Below, in pieces: positions 43,476-50,928 of a stretch of DNA of 64,000 nucleotides. The DNA lies in NCBI GenBank assembly GCA_040079935.1, contig JBEBJI010000004.1, positions 1-64,000 of the forward strand, written 5' to 3'. Positions within the stretch are counted from its first letter, which is position 1; each line of letters begins with the position of its first letter. The translations under genes were made by a program, and so were the position numbers. Source of the stretch: Methylotenera_A sp040079935. GTDB lineage: Bacteria > Pseudomonadota > Gammaproteobacteria > Burkholderiales > Methylophilaceae. The notes under the pieces were generated by a model. It saw only the letters and a program-made list of their open reading frames with translations. It had not been told where the DNA came from and did not search any database.

Positions 43476-43981
43476 ATATGACACGAGAAGATGTGCTAAG
43501 AGAATTGGAGTTGCTACCTGTTTGGAAGCTACGCGCGCCGTTGAAAGTAGCGGAGCCAGCCATCGAAAATGCGCCGATTGCAGAAGCCGTGATTGAACCA
43601 ACCAAAGAAAATGCAAGCTTAGAATTAATCATTTCTGACGATAAAAGGTGGATTTTTGCCTATCCTGCAGACCGCATGGATGTTGCCTTGCCGAGCACAT
43701 TATTTAATAACATTTTGCATACTTTAAAAATTTTAAAAACTAATAAAGTTGCTCTAGAAAATATCAGTGAAGCAAAAGTAATCATCGTCATGGGCGAGAT
43801 TGCGGCGCAACAGCTTTTAAATAGTGCGGAATCAATCGAACAATTGCGTGGCAAAATGCACACCTATAAAAACATTCCTTTAATTGTCACATATCACCCT
43901 CAAGATATGCTGCAACATTTGCCAAATAAGGCGAAAGCGTGGGAAGATTTGTGTATGGCTTTACAGTTATTGAATGCTTGA
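43472..43981 (+). CDS. Truncated family-4 uracil-DNA glycosylase-like protein
   Basis: A protein of 169 residues. The C-terminal half (VIIVMGEIAAQQLLNSAES, then LRGKMHTYKNIPLIVTYHPQ and KAKAWEDLCMAL, about residues 103-166) aligns by eye with the C-terminal half of Fe-S family-4 uracil-DNA glycosylases, including the YHP site. The N-terminal catalytic GEAPG-type motif and the cluster cysteines are missing; only one Cys is present. Family-4 UDG usually follows tsaB-rimI in betaproteobacteria, so this looks like an eroded descendant kept in place. It is probably inactive as a glycosylase, and its present role is unknown. Confidence 0.75.
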   Translation: MNMTREDVLRELELLPVWKLRAPLKVAEPAIENAPIAEAVIEPTKENASLELIISDDKRWIFAYPADRMDVALPSTLFNNILHTLKILKTNKVALENISEAKVIIVMGEIAAQQLLNSAESIEQLRGKMHTYKNIPLIVTYHPQDMLQHLPNKAKAWEDLCMALQLLNA

Positions 43982-43983
43982 AA

Positions 43984-44011
43984 TTGCAAGATTTGCCCTC
44001 ATTAATACAAT
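43984..44011 (+). promoter_or_regulatory. Predicted sigma-70 promoter of lemA
   Basis: TTGCAA at 43984-43989 and TACAAT at 44006-44011, spacer 16. It is followed by AAAGGAG before the lemA ATG at 44041. Confidence 0.62.
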
Positions 44012-44040
44012 GTTTCAACAATAATTAAAGGAGTTACAAC

Positions 44041-44640
44041 ATGCGTACTTTTTGGACAAAATTATTACCGCTCATTATGCTGCTCAGCCTTTCGGGCTGC
44101 GGCTACAATCAGTTTCAAAGTTTAGATGAAGAAGCCAAAGCGAGCTGGTCAGAAGTACTAAACCAATATCAACGTCGCGCTGATTTGGTGCCAAATTTGG
44201 TGGAAACTGTGAAAGGTTACGCAGAGCACGAAAAAGAAGTGCTGACTGACGTGGCGAACGCCCGCAGCAAAGTGGGCAGCATGCAAGTAACGCCAGAACT
44301 GTTGAACGACCCAGAAGCATTTGCTAAATTTCAAGCTGCACAAGGCCAATTAACATCAGCGCTTTCTCGCTTAATGGCGGTGGCAGAAAACTATCCAAAT
44401 TTGAAGGCTGACCAAGGTTTTAGAGATTTGCAAGCACAGTTGGAAGGCACAGAAAATCGTGTGACTGTGGCAAGAAATCGCTACATAGAAACGATTAAAG
44501 ATTACAACGTGGCCGTGCGTAGTTTTCCTAATAATTTAACCGCGATGATGTTTGGTTACAAAGCAAAGCCAACATTTACCGTGGAAAACGAAAAAGCGAT
44601 TTCGAGCGCGCCAAAAGTTGAGTTTGGTGATAAGAAATAA
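44041..44640 (+). CDS. lemA: LemA family lipoprotein
   Basis: A 199-residue LemA protein: lipobox LSGC near residue 20, then a long helical coiled domain with NQYQRRADLVPNLVETVKGY (about 40-59), AEHEKEVLTDVANARSK and AENYPNLKADQGFRDLQAQL, the family's core. Its function is unknown. It sits directly upstream of two TPM-domain genes, an arrangement conserved in many bacteria that suggests a shared membrane-associated complex. It has a strong promoter and ribosome binding site. Confidence 0.95.
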   Translation: MRTFWTKLLPLIMLLSLSGCGYNQFQSLDEEAKASWSEVLNQYQRRADLVPNLVETVKGYAEHEKEVLTDVANARSKVGSMQVTPELLNDPEAFAKFQAAQGQLTSALSRLMAVAENYPNLKADQGFRDLQAQLEGTENRVTVARNRYIETIKDYNVAVRSFPNNLTAMMFGYKAKPTFTVENEKAISSAPKVEFGDKK

Positions 44641-44661
44641 ATTAATTTTACTATTTTTGTT

Positions 44662-45549
44662 GTGCTAAATTCATTTAAATATGCCCTGCAAGCCAATATC
44701 CATGAGGCTTGCAAGGCTGTTTTTTTGGCAACTTTTTTGCTGTTTTTCAATAGTGCATTTGCCGCGCTGGTAGAAATCCCCGAACTTTCCTCACGCGTCA
44801 CCGATTTAACGCAAACTCTATCGCAGGCCGAACAAGCGCAGCTTGAGCAAAAACTCGCGGCTTTTGAGGCAAAAAAGGGTAGCCAAATCGCGGTGCTGAT
44901 TGTTCCAACTACGCAGCCAGAAGATATTGCACAATATGCGATTCGAGTGGTGGATAAATGGAAAATTGGCCGCGAAAAAGTCGATGACGGCGTGTTGGTT
45001 TTAATCGCCAAGGACGACCGAAAATTACGCATCGAAGTCGGCTATGGAATAGAAGGCGCGATTCCTGATTTGTATGCCAAACGCATTATTTCTGAAGTGA
45101 TTTCCCCCAAATTTAAGCAAGGCGATTTTTACGGCGGACTAGATGCAGGTGTTGATAAAATTATCGGCTTAGTCGATGGCGAACCTTTGCCAGAACCAGA
45201 AGCGGTCGAATTTAGCGGCTCGAACATAATGAATTATCTGCCAATTTTGATGTTTGGCGCGCTCATCTCAGGTTTAATTTTACGCAGTATTTTTGGTACG
45301 TTTTTGGGCAGTGCGGCCAATGGTAGCTTGATTGGAGGATTGGTAGCTTTGCTGGGAGTGGCTTTGGGTGGCGCAGCGATAGTGGGTGTGATTGCCTTCT
45401 TTTTCACTATGATGATGGGTGGGCGCGGCATGAATGGTTATAGCGGCGGCACACCTACGGGTGGTGGTTGGTCGGGTGGAGGCAGTTCAAGTAGTTGGAG
45501 CGGTGGTGGTGGCGATTTTGGCGGCGGCGGAGCCTCAGGTGATTGGTAA
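44662..45549 (+). CDS. TPM-domain membrane protein (YgcG-like), GTG start in a repeat-derived leader
   Basis: A 295-residue exported protein: signal peptide (hydrophobic AVFLATFLLFFNSAFAA, about 19-35), a TPM phosphatase-like domain (about 36-165, VDKWKIGREKVDDGVLVLIA, IEVGYGIEGAIPD), two membrane segments (about 192-210 and 220-258) and a Gly/Ser/Trp-rich tail. The only workable start is GTG at 44662 with no clear ribosome binding site, so coupling to lemA is likely. Residues 8-19 (ALQANIHEACKA), the n-region of the signal peptide, come from a 35-bp repeat copy. The role is unknown. Confidence 0.88.
   Translation: MLNSFKYALQANIHEACKAVFLATFLLFFNSAFAALVEIPELSSRVTDLTQTLSQAEQAQLEQKLAAFEAKKGSQIAVLIVPTTQPEDIAQYAIRVVDKWKIGREKVDDGVLVLIAKDDRKLRIEVGYGIEGAIPDLYAKRIISEVISPKFKQGDFYGGLDAGVDKIIGLVDGEPLPEPEAVEFSGSNIMNYLPILMFGALISGLILRSIFGTFLGSAANGSLIGGLVALLGVALGGAAIVGVIAFFFTMMMGGRGMNGYSGGTPTGGGWSGGGSSSSWSGGGGDFGGGGASGDW
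44683..44717 (+). repeat. 35-bp palindromic repeat, copy H (start of TPM-domain gene)
   Basis: Arms GCCCTGCAAGCC and GGCTTGCAAGGC pair at 11 of 12 positions around AATATCCATGA. It is the most regular stem in the window and begins exactly on codon 8 of the TPM gene (frame 1). Confidence 0.9.
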
Positions 45550-46098
45550 ATGAAAAATAAAAATCCCATTATTCGTTTCTTCAAACATATGTTCAGCGGC
45601 GCTTGGCAAGTGCATGAGCATTTTTCTGAAGCAGCTTTGAACAATATTGAGCAAGCTATTAAAGCCAGCGAGGCTACGCACGATAGCGAGATTCGTTTTG
45701 TGGTCGAAGCGGGTTTGCATCCTTATGAAATCTTGTTTAAAAAAACGCCGCGCAAACGCGCTATTGAGCTATTTGGTCGCCTGAATATTTGGGATACCGA
45801 ACACAATAATGGCGTGCTGATTTACCTGCTGCTAGCGGATAGAGACGTAGAAATTGTGGCCGATCGCGGCATTCATCAACACGTTGGCAATGCGGAGTGG
45901 GAGCGCATTTGCCATGGCATGGAGCTTAAATTTAGGCACGGTGAATTTGAGTCAGGCGTGCTACAAGGCATTGCCGAGATTGGGGCACATTTGCATGCGC
46001 ACTTTCCCGATGGTAGCGCAGTCACTAAAGCGCCGAGTAAGAAACCTGTACAGCGAAAAAAGAAGAATGAAATTTCCAACAAACCGCTTATTTTGTAG
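45550..46098 (+). CDS. Second TPM-domain protein, cytosolic type
   Basis: A 182-residue protein with a TPM domain but no signal peptide: NNIEQAIKASEATHDSEIRF (about 32-51), AIELFGRLNIWDTEHNNGVLIYLLLADRDVEIVADRGIHQ is the family core split across residues 76-115. The C-terminus is basic (KKPVQRKKK). It starts at the base after the preceding TPM gene's stop. Function is unknown, but the lemA-TPM-TPM block is recurrent. Confidence 0.88.
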   Translation: MKNKNPIIRFFKHMFSGAWQVHEHFSEAALNNIEQAIKASEATHDSEIRFVVEAGLHPYEILFKKTPRKRAIELFGRLNIWDTEHNNGVLIYLLLADRDVEIVADRGIHQHVGNAEWERICHGMELKFRHGEFESGVLQGIAEIGAHLHAHFPDGSAVTKAPSKKPVQRKKKNEISNKPLIL

Positions 46099-46729
46099 CT
46101 TAATATTTAGCTTGGTATTTTTTAGCGTTTCTGCGCATGCGGCGCTTAACGACATCACCCGAATTTTCCATCAAACACCAAGTTTAAATGCGCTTGAAGT
46201 GTGTCAGGGCGGCGGTTGCGAACAATCTAACCAGTTATCGATTAGCCCTATGGAATGGAACACAATCGCGCAAATATTCAAAACCAAAGCTAATAATGCT
46301 GAGAGCGAGCGATTGCAAATCAGTAAAGCAATAGGTGAGATTGAGCGCATTGTTGGCGCAAAAAATGGAACTTCAACCGACCTTGCAGGAACGTTTGATA
46401 GCGGTAATACGCCAGGCCAATTAGATTGCAACGACGAGGCGATAAACACCACCAGCTATATGCGGCTTTTAAAATCGAACGGATTAATGCAGTTTCACGA
46501 GATTGAAGACACGCGCACGCGCAACTTCTTTTTCACTGGCTGGCCGCACACCACAGCGGTGATTCGAGACATTAAAACTGGCGCTAGATTTGCAGTGGAC
46601 AGCTGGTTTTACGACAACGGCCACGCCGCGACGATTGTGCCATTTGAGCAATGGAAAGCAAACTATCAACCACTCGATAGCCCTGTCGGTAAGCCAAGAG
46701 CCGCGCAGTTTGTCAATTCGCAAAAATAA
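46067..46729 (+). CDS. Secreted protein, possible papain/transglutaminase-like fold
   Basis: A 220-residue protein with a Sec signal (about residues 1-25, SLVFFSVSAHA). The mature part has Cys in LDCNDEAINTTSYMRLL (about residue 126), His in WPHTTAVIRD and Asp in FAVDSWFYDNG, in the order of a Cys-His-Asp triad of transglutaminase-like cysteine peptidases; this is inference from spacing, not a recognised family. The ATG at 46067 overlaps the second TPM gene by 32 bases, so it belongs to the lemA-TPM operon. Confidence 0.65.
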   Translation: MKFPTNRLFCSLIFSLVFFSVSAHAALNDITRIFHQTPSLNALEVCQGGGCEQSNQLSISPMEWNTIAQIFKTKANNAESERLQISKAIGEIERIVGAKNGTSTDLAGTFDSGNTPGQLDCNDEAINTTSYMRLLKSNGLMQFHEIEDTRTRNFFFTGWPHTTAVIRDIKTGARFAVDSWFYDNGHAATIVPFEQWKANYQPLDSPVGKPRAAQFVNSQK

Positions 46730-46808
46730 GCCAAGTTGTTAATATTGACTGACTTAATCAGCGTTTACCGTTAAAATTCGATTTCACTTTAAATTACAGC
46801 AAAATCAC

Positions 46809-48524
46809 ATGCGCGCCTCACAATTTTTTATCGCTACCCAAAAAGAAGCCCCGATTGATGCGGAGCTGATTTCGCACAAACTCATGATACGCGCGGGGCT
46901 GATTAAAAAGCTCGGAAACGGCTTATATACTTGGATGCCGCTGGGTTTGCGTATTTTGCGCAAAGTGGAAAATATTGTGCGCGATGAAATGAATAAAGCG
47001 GGCGCCTTAGAATTGTTGATGCCTGCCGTGCAACCAAAAGAACTGTGGGATGAAACTGGCCGCTGGGCAGTGTTTGGCCCGCAAATGTTGAAGATAAAAG
47101 ACCGCCACGAGCGCGACTATTGCTTTGGCCCGACGCACGAAGAAGTGATTACCGACATCGTGCGCCGCGAAATCAATAGCTATAAGCAATTGCCGCTTAA
47201 TTTGTACCAAATTCAAACTAAATTTCGCGACGAAATTCGTCCGCGTTTTGGCGTGATGCGCGCGCGCGAGTTTTTAATGAAAGATGCGTATTCGTTCCAC
47301 ACTAGTTTTGAAAGCTTAGAAAAGACTTATGCGCAAATGCACCAATCGTATAGCAATATTTTCACGCGTTTAGGTTTGAAATTTCGCGCGGTTAAAGCAG
47401 ACAGTGGCGCGATTGGCGGCGATGGCTCGCAAGAGTTTCACGTGCTGGCAGATAGCGGCGAAGATGCGCTAGCGTACTGCGAAAACTCAGATTATGCAGC
47501 GAATGTGGAGCTTGCAGAGGAAGCCCTGAAGACCAATAGCAGAGCGGCTTCCAGAGAATCTTTAACAGAAGTTGAAACGCCAAAACAAACACAATGTGAA
47601 GATGTGGCCAAGCTACTGGGAATTGGTATTGAACACACGGTAAAGGCGATTGCGCTTATGGCAAGTGAAAAGTTTTATTTGGCCTTATTGCGCGGCGACC
47701 ACAATTTAAATGAAGTGAAAACCGCTAAAATTTTGGGTGAGTTTAGATTCGCGACCGAGGAAGAAATTCGCGCCAATATCAACTGCCCGCCTGGCTTTAT
47801 TGGCCCTGTTGGAGTCGGTAAAAATGTCACTTTGATAGCTGATAGAACTGTCGCGTTGATGAGCGATTTTGTGTGCGGCGCTAATAAACCAAAATATCAT
47901 TTAAGCGGTGTTAATTTTGGCCGCGATTTGCCTGAGCCAAGCACGGTAGCGGATATTCGCAATGTGGTGGAAGGGGACGTCAGTCCTGACGGCAAAGGTA
48001 CATTGAAGCTTTGTCGCGGCATCGAAGTCGGCCATATATTCCAGCTACGTACAAAATATGCTAAAGCCATGAATGCAACGTTTTTGGATGAAAATGGTCA
48101 ATCACAAGTCATGGAAATGGGCTGTTACGGTATTGGCGTTTCGCGCATCGTGGGTGCCGCAATTGAGCAAGGAAGTGACGAAAAGGGCATTATTTTCCCC
48201 ATTAGCATGGCGCCATTTGAGGTGATAATTTGTCCAATTGGCATGGATAAAAGTGAATTGGTAAAAAATACAGCGAATGAAATTTATGAAAATTGCAAAA
48301 AAATCGGGCTGGATGTTTTGCTAGATGACCGCGGAGAGCGGCCAGGCGTGATGTTTGCCGAAAGTGACTTGATGGGCATTCCACATCGCATTGTGGTGGG
48401 AGAGCGTGGGTTGGTAGAAAACAAGGTGGAATATAAAGCGCGAACCACGCCAGAGGCACAGAACTTGCTTGTTGGTGATGTGGTTAATTTTATTCAAAAT
48501 GTAATAAAAAATGTTAAAACATAA
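46809..48524 (+). CDS. proS: Prolyl-tRNA synthetase (bacterial type with editing domain)
   Basis: A class II synthetase of 571 residues, the E. coli length. It starts MRASQFFIATQKEAPIDAEL; class II motifs appear in LELLMPAVQPKELWDETGRW, FRDEIRPRFGVMRAREFLMKDAYSF and GCYGIGVSRIVGAAIEQ; the YbaK-like editing insert lies at about 230-395 and the anticodon-binding domain after 470. Codons 239-250 resemble a diverged 35-bp repeat, but the segment also fits normal ProS homologues. The lytic transglycosylase gene overlaps its 3' end by 14 bases. Confidence 0.97.
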   Translation: MRASQFFIATQKEAPIDAELISHKLMIRAGLIKKLGNGLYTWMPLGLRILRKVENIVRDEMNKAGALELLMPAVQPKELWDETGRWAVFGPQMLKIKDRHERDYCFGPTHEEVITDIVRREINSYKQLPLNLYQIQTKFRDEIRPRFGVMRAREFLMKDAYSFHTSFESLEKTYAQMHQSYSNIFTRLGLKFRAVKADSGAIGGDGSQEFHVLADSGEDALAYCENSDYAANVELAEEALKTNSRAASRESLTEVETPKQTQCEDVAKLLGIGIEHTVKAIALMASEKFYLALLRGDHNLNEVKTAKILGEFRFATEEEIRANINCPPGFIGPVGVGKNVTLIADRTVALMSDFVCGANKPKYHLSGVNFGRDLPEPSTVADIRNVVEGDVSPDGKGTLKLCRGIEVGHIFQLRTKYAKAMNATFLDENGQSQVMEMGCYGIGVSRIVGAAIEQGSDEKGIIFPISMAPFEVIICPIGMDKSELVKNTANEIYENCKKIGLDVLLDDRGERPGVMFAESDLMGIPHRIVVGERGLVENKVEYKARTTPEAQNLLVGDVVNFIQNVIKNVKT

Positions 48525-49134
48525 TTTACAAAAAATTGGTCTTATATTATTGATTTCTGCTACCTCGATTTGTCAGGCAGGCAATCAAAGGGAAGAGCCG
48601 CTTTCAAACAGCGTTAGAGCGATGATGCAAAAATCGGTGAGCGATTTAGCTTCGCCCAAGCTGGTGTTTGGAAGCGAAATTGAAGGTCGGGCTTGGATGG
48701 ATGAAATGTCGGAGCGTTTAAAAAAACGCCTTCCAAACCAAACCTACCGTGAAGAGTTTCTGCGTTCTGTACATTACGAAGCAACACGCGCGGGGCTAGA
48801 TCCACAAATGGTGCTAGGCTTGATTCATGTGGAAAGCGGCTTTAAGAAATATGCAGTTTCCAGCGTAGGCGCGCGTGGCTATATGCAAGTGATGCCGTTT
48901 TGGGTAAAAAGTATCGGCACTTCAGACCAGAATTTGTTTAATATGCGTTTGAATTTACGCTATGGGTGCACGATATTGCGCCACTACATAGATATTGAAA
49001 AGGGTGATTTGTATCGCGCTTTAGGTCGTTACAATGGTAGTTTAGGTAAGCCGCAATACCCCAATTTAGTGCTCGGTGCATGGCGTAAAAGCTGGGATTA
49101 TTCCTTTAAAAATAATCAAGTTGCACTCAATTAA
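48511..49134 (+). CDS. Lytic transglycosylase, Slt/GEWL domain
   Basis: A secreted murein-cleaving enzyme of 207 residues. Signal peptide about 1-23 (LLISATSICQAG). The SLT domain (about 90-195) has the catalytic Glu in GLIHVESGFKKYAVSS and the following GARGYMQVMPFWVKSIG and YNGSLGKPQYPNLVL blocks. It overlaps proS by 14 bases, a pairing also seen in other betaproteobacteria. Confidence 0.93.
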   Translation: MLKHNLQKIGLILLISATSICQAGNQREEPLSNSVRAMMQKSVSDLASPKLVFGSEIEGRAWMDEMSERLKKRLPNQTYREEFLRSVHYEATRAGLDPQMVLGLIHVESGFKKYAVSSVGARGYMQVMPFWVKSIGTSDQNLFNMRLNLRYGCTILRHYIDIEKGDLYRALGRYNGSLGKPQYPNLVLGAWRKSWDYSFKNNQVALN

Positions 49135-49168
49135 ATCAAAACTCTTTCATAAATCCGCTATAAAACAC

Positions 49169-49198
49169 TTGTCAAGAATATCAAAATCGGTCTAGACT
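49169..49198 (+). promoter_or_regulatory. Predicted promoter of the DUF1097 gene
   Basis: TTGTCA at 49169-49174 and TAGACT at 49193-49198, spacer 18. The leader to the ATG is about 105 bases and begins with an inverted repeat. Confidence 0.45.
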
Positions 49199-49211
49199 GC
49201 GCTAAGTCTAG
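49192..49211. promoter_or_regulatory. Inverted repeat CTAGACT-N6-AGTCTAG at the promoter
   Basis: A perfect 7-bp inverted repeat spanning the -10 box and start region of the DUF1097 promoter; it could be an operator or the first hairpin of the leader. Confidence 0.5.
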
Positions 49212-49309
49212 CTGATCGAGGTTGGCTTTTGCCATACTAAAGTTGCTGGCTGTAATTCTCAACAACATTATTCTTACAAGAGTTTTACCTTTAAATTAGG
49301 GAGAAAAGT

Positions 49310-49816
49310 ATGTCGAAGTTAACTGCATTGGCTTTAAGTATTGCTGTACTAGGTGGGGTTTGGGCGTTTTTAGCGTTAAATCCACTTGCGGGTGTTGCTT
49401 TGGTTTGGGTTGGTTTTATTGCTTGGGGTTGCTATTTCCACTCTGGCGCTGACAACGCTGCATTACAAAAAACAATCGCTGGCATGAGTTTTGGTGCTGT
49501 CATGGCTGCAATTGCTTTGTATTTGGTAAGCTCAGGCACTTTAGGTGGTTTAGGCGCTTTAGCTGCACCTGTGATTATCGCAATCACTGTGTTCCCATTA
49601 GTAGCTGTGGCTGGCATGAACTTGCTATCAGTCGTGCCTGCTAATGTGTACGGCTATGCTGCAACTGCTGGCTTGGCATTAACTGCTGGTACAGCTGGCA
49701 ATGCAACTGCAATGGATTTAAGTAATCCTGCAATCTTAGTCATCATTTCAACCGTACTTGGTGCGGTATTCGGTATGGTGTCTGGCAAGCTGGCTGGCTC
49801 GCTTGGTGGCAAGTAA
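49310..49816 (+). CDS. DUF1097 family membrane protein
   Basis: A 168-residue inner-membrane protein with five or six helices (ALALSIAVLGGVWAFLAL; LVWVGFIAWGCYFHSG; AGMSFGAVMAAIALYLV; PAILVIISTVLGAVFGMVSG). This matches DUF1097, of unknown function. GGGAGAAAAGT before the ATG is a strong site and the codon use looks optimised, suggesting high expression. It is monocistronic, closed by a good terminator. Confidence 0.75.
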   Translation: MSKLTALALSIAVLGGVWAFLALNPLAGVALVWVGFIAWGCYFHSGADNAALQKTIAGMSFGAVMAAIALYLVSSGTLGGLGALAAPVIIAITVFPLVAVAGMNLLSVVPANVYGYAATAGLALTAGTAGNATAMDLSNPAILVIISTVLGAVFGMVSGKLAGSLGGK

Positions 49817-49839
49817 TTTAGGTAATACGTTTTGGTTTA

Positions 49840-49867
49840 AAAAAACCGCGCTATTGCGCGGTTTTTT
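49840..49867 (+). terminator. Rho-independent terminator of the DUF1097 gene
   Basis: AAAAAACCGCGC, loop TATT, GCGCGGTTTTTT; T/A runs on both sides make it potentially bidirectional. Confidence 0.92.
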
Positions 49868-49870
49868 ATT

Positions 49871-49956
49871 GCCCTGCAGACCAATGGCCCAGACCACCTT
49901 CTCTCAAACTCACATCATTAGTTTGATTTATCTTGTATCCATGCGGGTTGCAGGCC
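49871..49956 (+). repeat. 35-bp palindromic repeat, copy J, split by 51 bp
   Basis: Bases 49871-49885 are the first 15 bases of the repeat (GCCCTGCAGACCAAT) and 49937-49956 are the remaining 20 (ATCCATGCGGGTTGCAGGCC). The two pieces add up to exactly 35, interrupted inside the loop by 51 bases. The insert starts GGCCCAGACCACC and repeats the CAGACCA of the arm. Confidence 0.85.
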
Positions 49957-49978
49957 GATAATTTTGAGAATTTAAAAC

Positions 49979-50848
49979 TTATTTTAATACTTTAAAACCG
50001 TAATAAGTACCAAACTCGCCCTCATTTTCGTGATACACAAAAAGCATGTCGTTGGCGTAACCTATGCCGTTAAAGTGATTTTGCGAGCGTAGTTTTAAGT
50101 CTTTTGGCAACTCACTTTTAGAGACGAACTTGCCGTTAATATCAAACACCAGTGCGGCTTTGTGGTCAATATCCAGCAATATAAGCTCTTCACCTTTAGC
50201 GCCGGTAAAGGCGATAAACCCATCGCTAATATCGTCAAAAGCGGCACCAGCTTTGTCTAAATCGAGCGTGATTTCACTTACCTTTTCGCGCAATTTTGGA
50301 TCCACAATAAACACTTTGCCGCTGCGCGCTTGCTTGGCAAAATAGCGTTTATTGGCCGTGTCATACGTCGGCATTGTGCCAGCGCTACCAAAGGCGGGGT
50401 TAAATTGCATGATTTCATCCGAGCTATCTTTTACTTCACCGTTTTCGTTTAGATGGAGCGCATAAATGCCCGTGTTGGGGGCAAAGCCGACTTCGCTGGA
50501 GATATTGTAGGTAATCGTTTCTAATTTTTGCGTATTTTCGTTGAAATAAATCGAGCGATTATCAAAGCCAGGTTTGGCCGAGTTTAGGTATTTTCCACTG
50601 TCGTCGTAAGTGTGAATTTGCGATTTAGAAACAGGCGCTTCAAACTCTGAACCCATCGGCGCCAAGCCGCCATCGGCAATGTAATAGCGTTTTAAACTAG
50701 GTAAGTAAGCCACGGTTTGCGGGCGTGTGGTGGGCTTTTTGGCAAGTGAAATTTTAATGCCAACTGCGGCTTCTAGTAGCACTTGTGCTTGCACAGGCGC
50801 GCTGACAGCAAATAGTGCGCTAATTAAAAGTGGTTTTAATAATTGCAT
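49979..50848 (-). CDS. Secreted beta-propeller-like protein, hypothetical
   Basis: A 289-residue protein with a Sec signal peptide (LLISALFAVSAPVQAQ, about 7-22). The mature part is a run of beta strands with recurring motifs such as RYYIADGG, YFAKQARSGKVFIVDPK and ELILLDIDHKAALVFDINGK, like blades of a propeller, but no catalytic signature is seen and I do not recognise the family. It lies downstream of queA on the same strand, separated by about 80 bases, and is convergent with DUF1097 across the split repeat. Confidence 0.7.
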   Translation of the reverse strand: MQLLKPLLISALFAVSAPVQAQVLLEAAVGIKISLAKKPTTRPQTVAYLPSLKRYYIADGGLAPMGSEFEAPVSKSQIHTYDDSGKYLNSAKPGFDNRSIYFNENTQKLETITYNISSEVGFAPNTGIYALHLNENGEVKDSSDEIMQFNPAFGSAGTMPTYDTANKRYFAKQARSGKVFIVDPKLREKVSEITLDLDKAGAAFDDISDGFIAFTGAKGEELILLDIDHKAALVFDINGKFVSKSELPKDLKLRSQNHFNGIGYANDMLFVYHENEGEFGTYYGFKVLK

Positions 50849-50928
50849 GGTTTGAAATTTCCCAAATTAATTTGTTTAGTTTAATTGTTGCTTGAACGTT
50901 TGTTTAGTCATTAAAGTTTACTTGTCGT

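Noticed and set aside
47523..47557. Diverged repeat copy in the proS editing domain
   Set aside because: About 24 of 35 bases match and the frame is right, but the segment appears to align without gaps to ordinary ProS, so it is kept only as a weak candidate.
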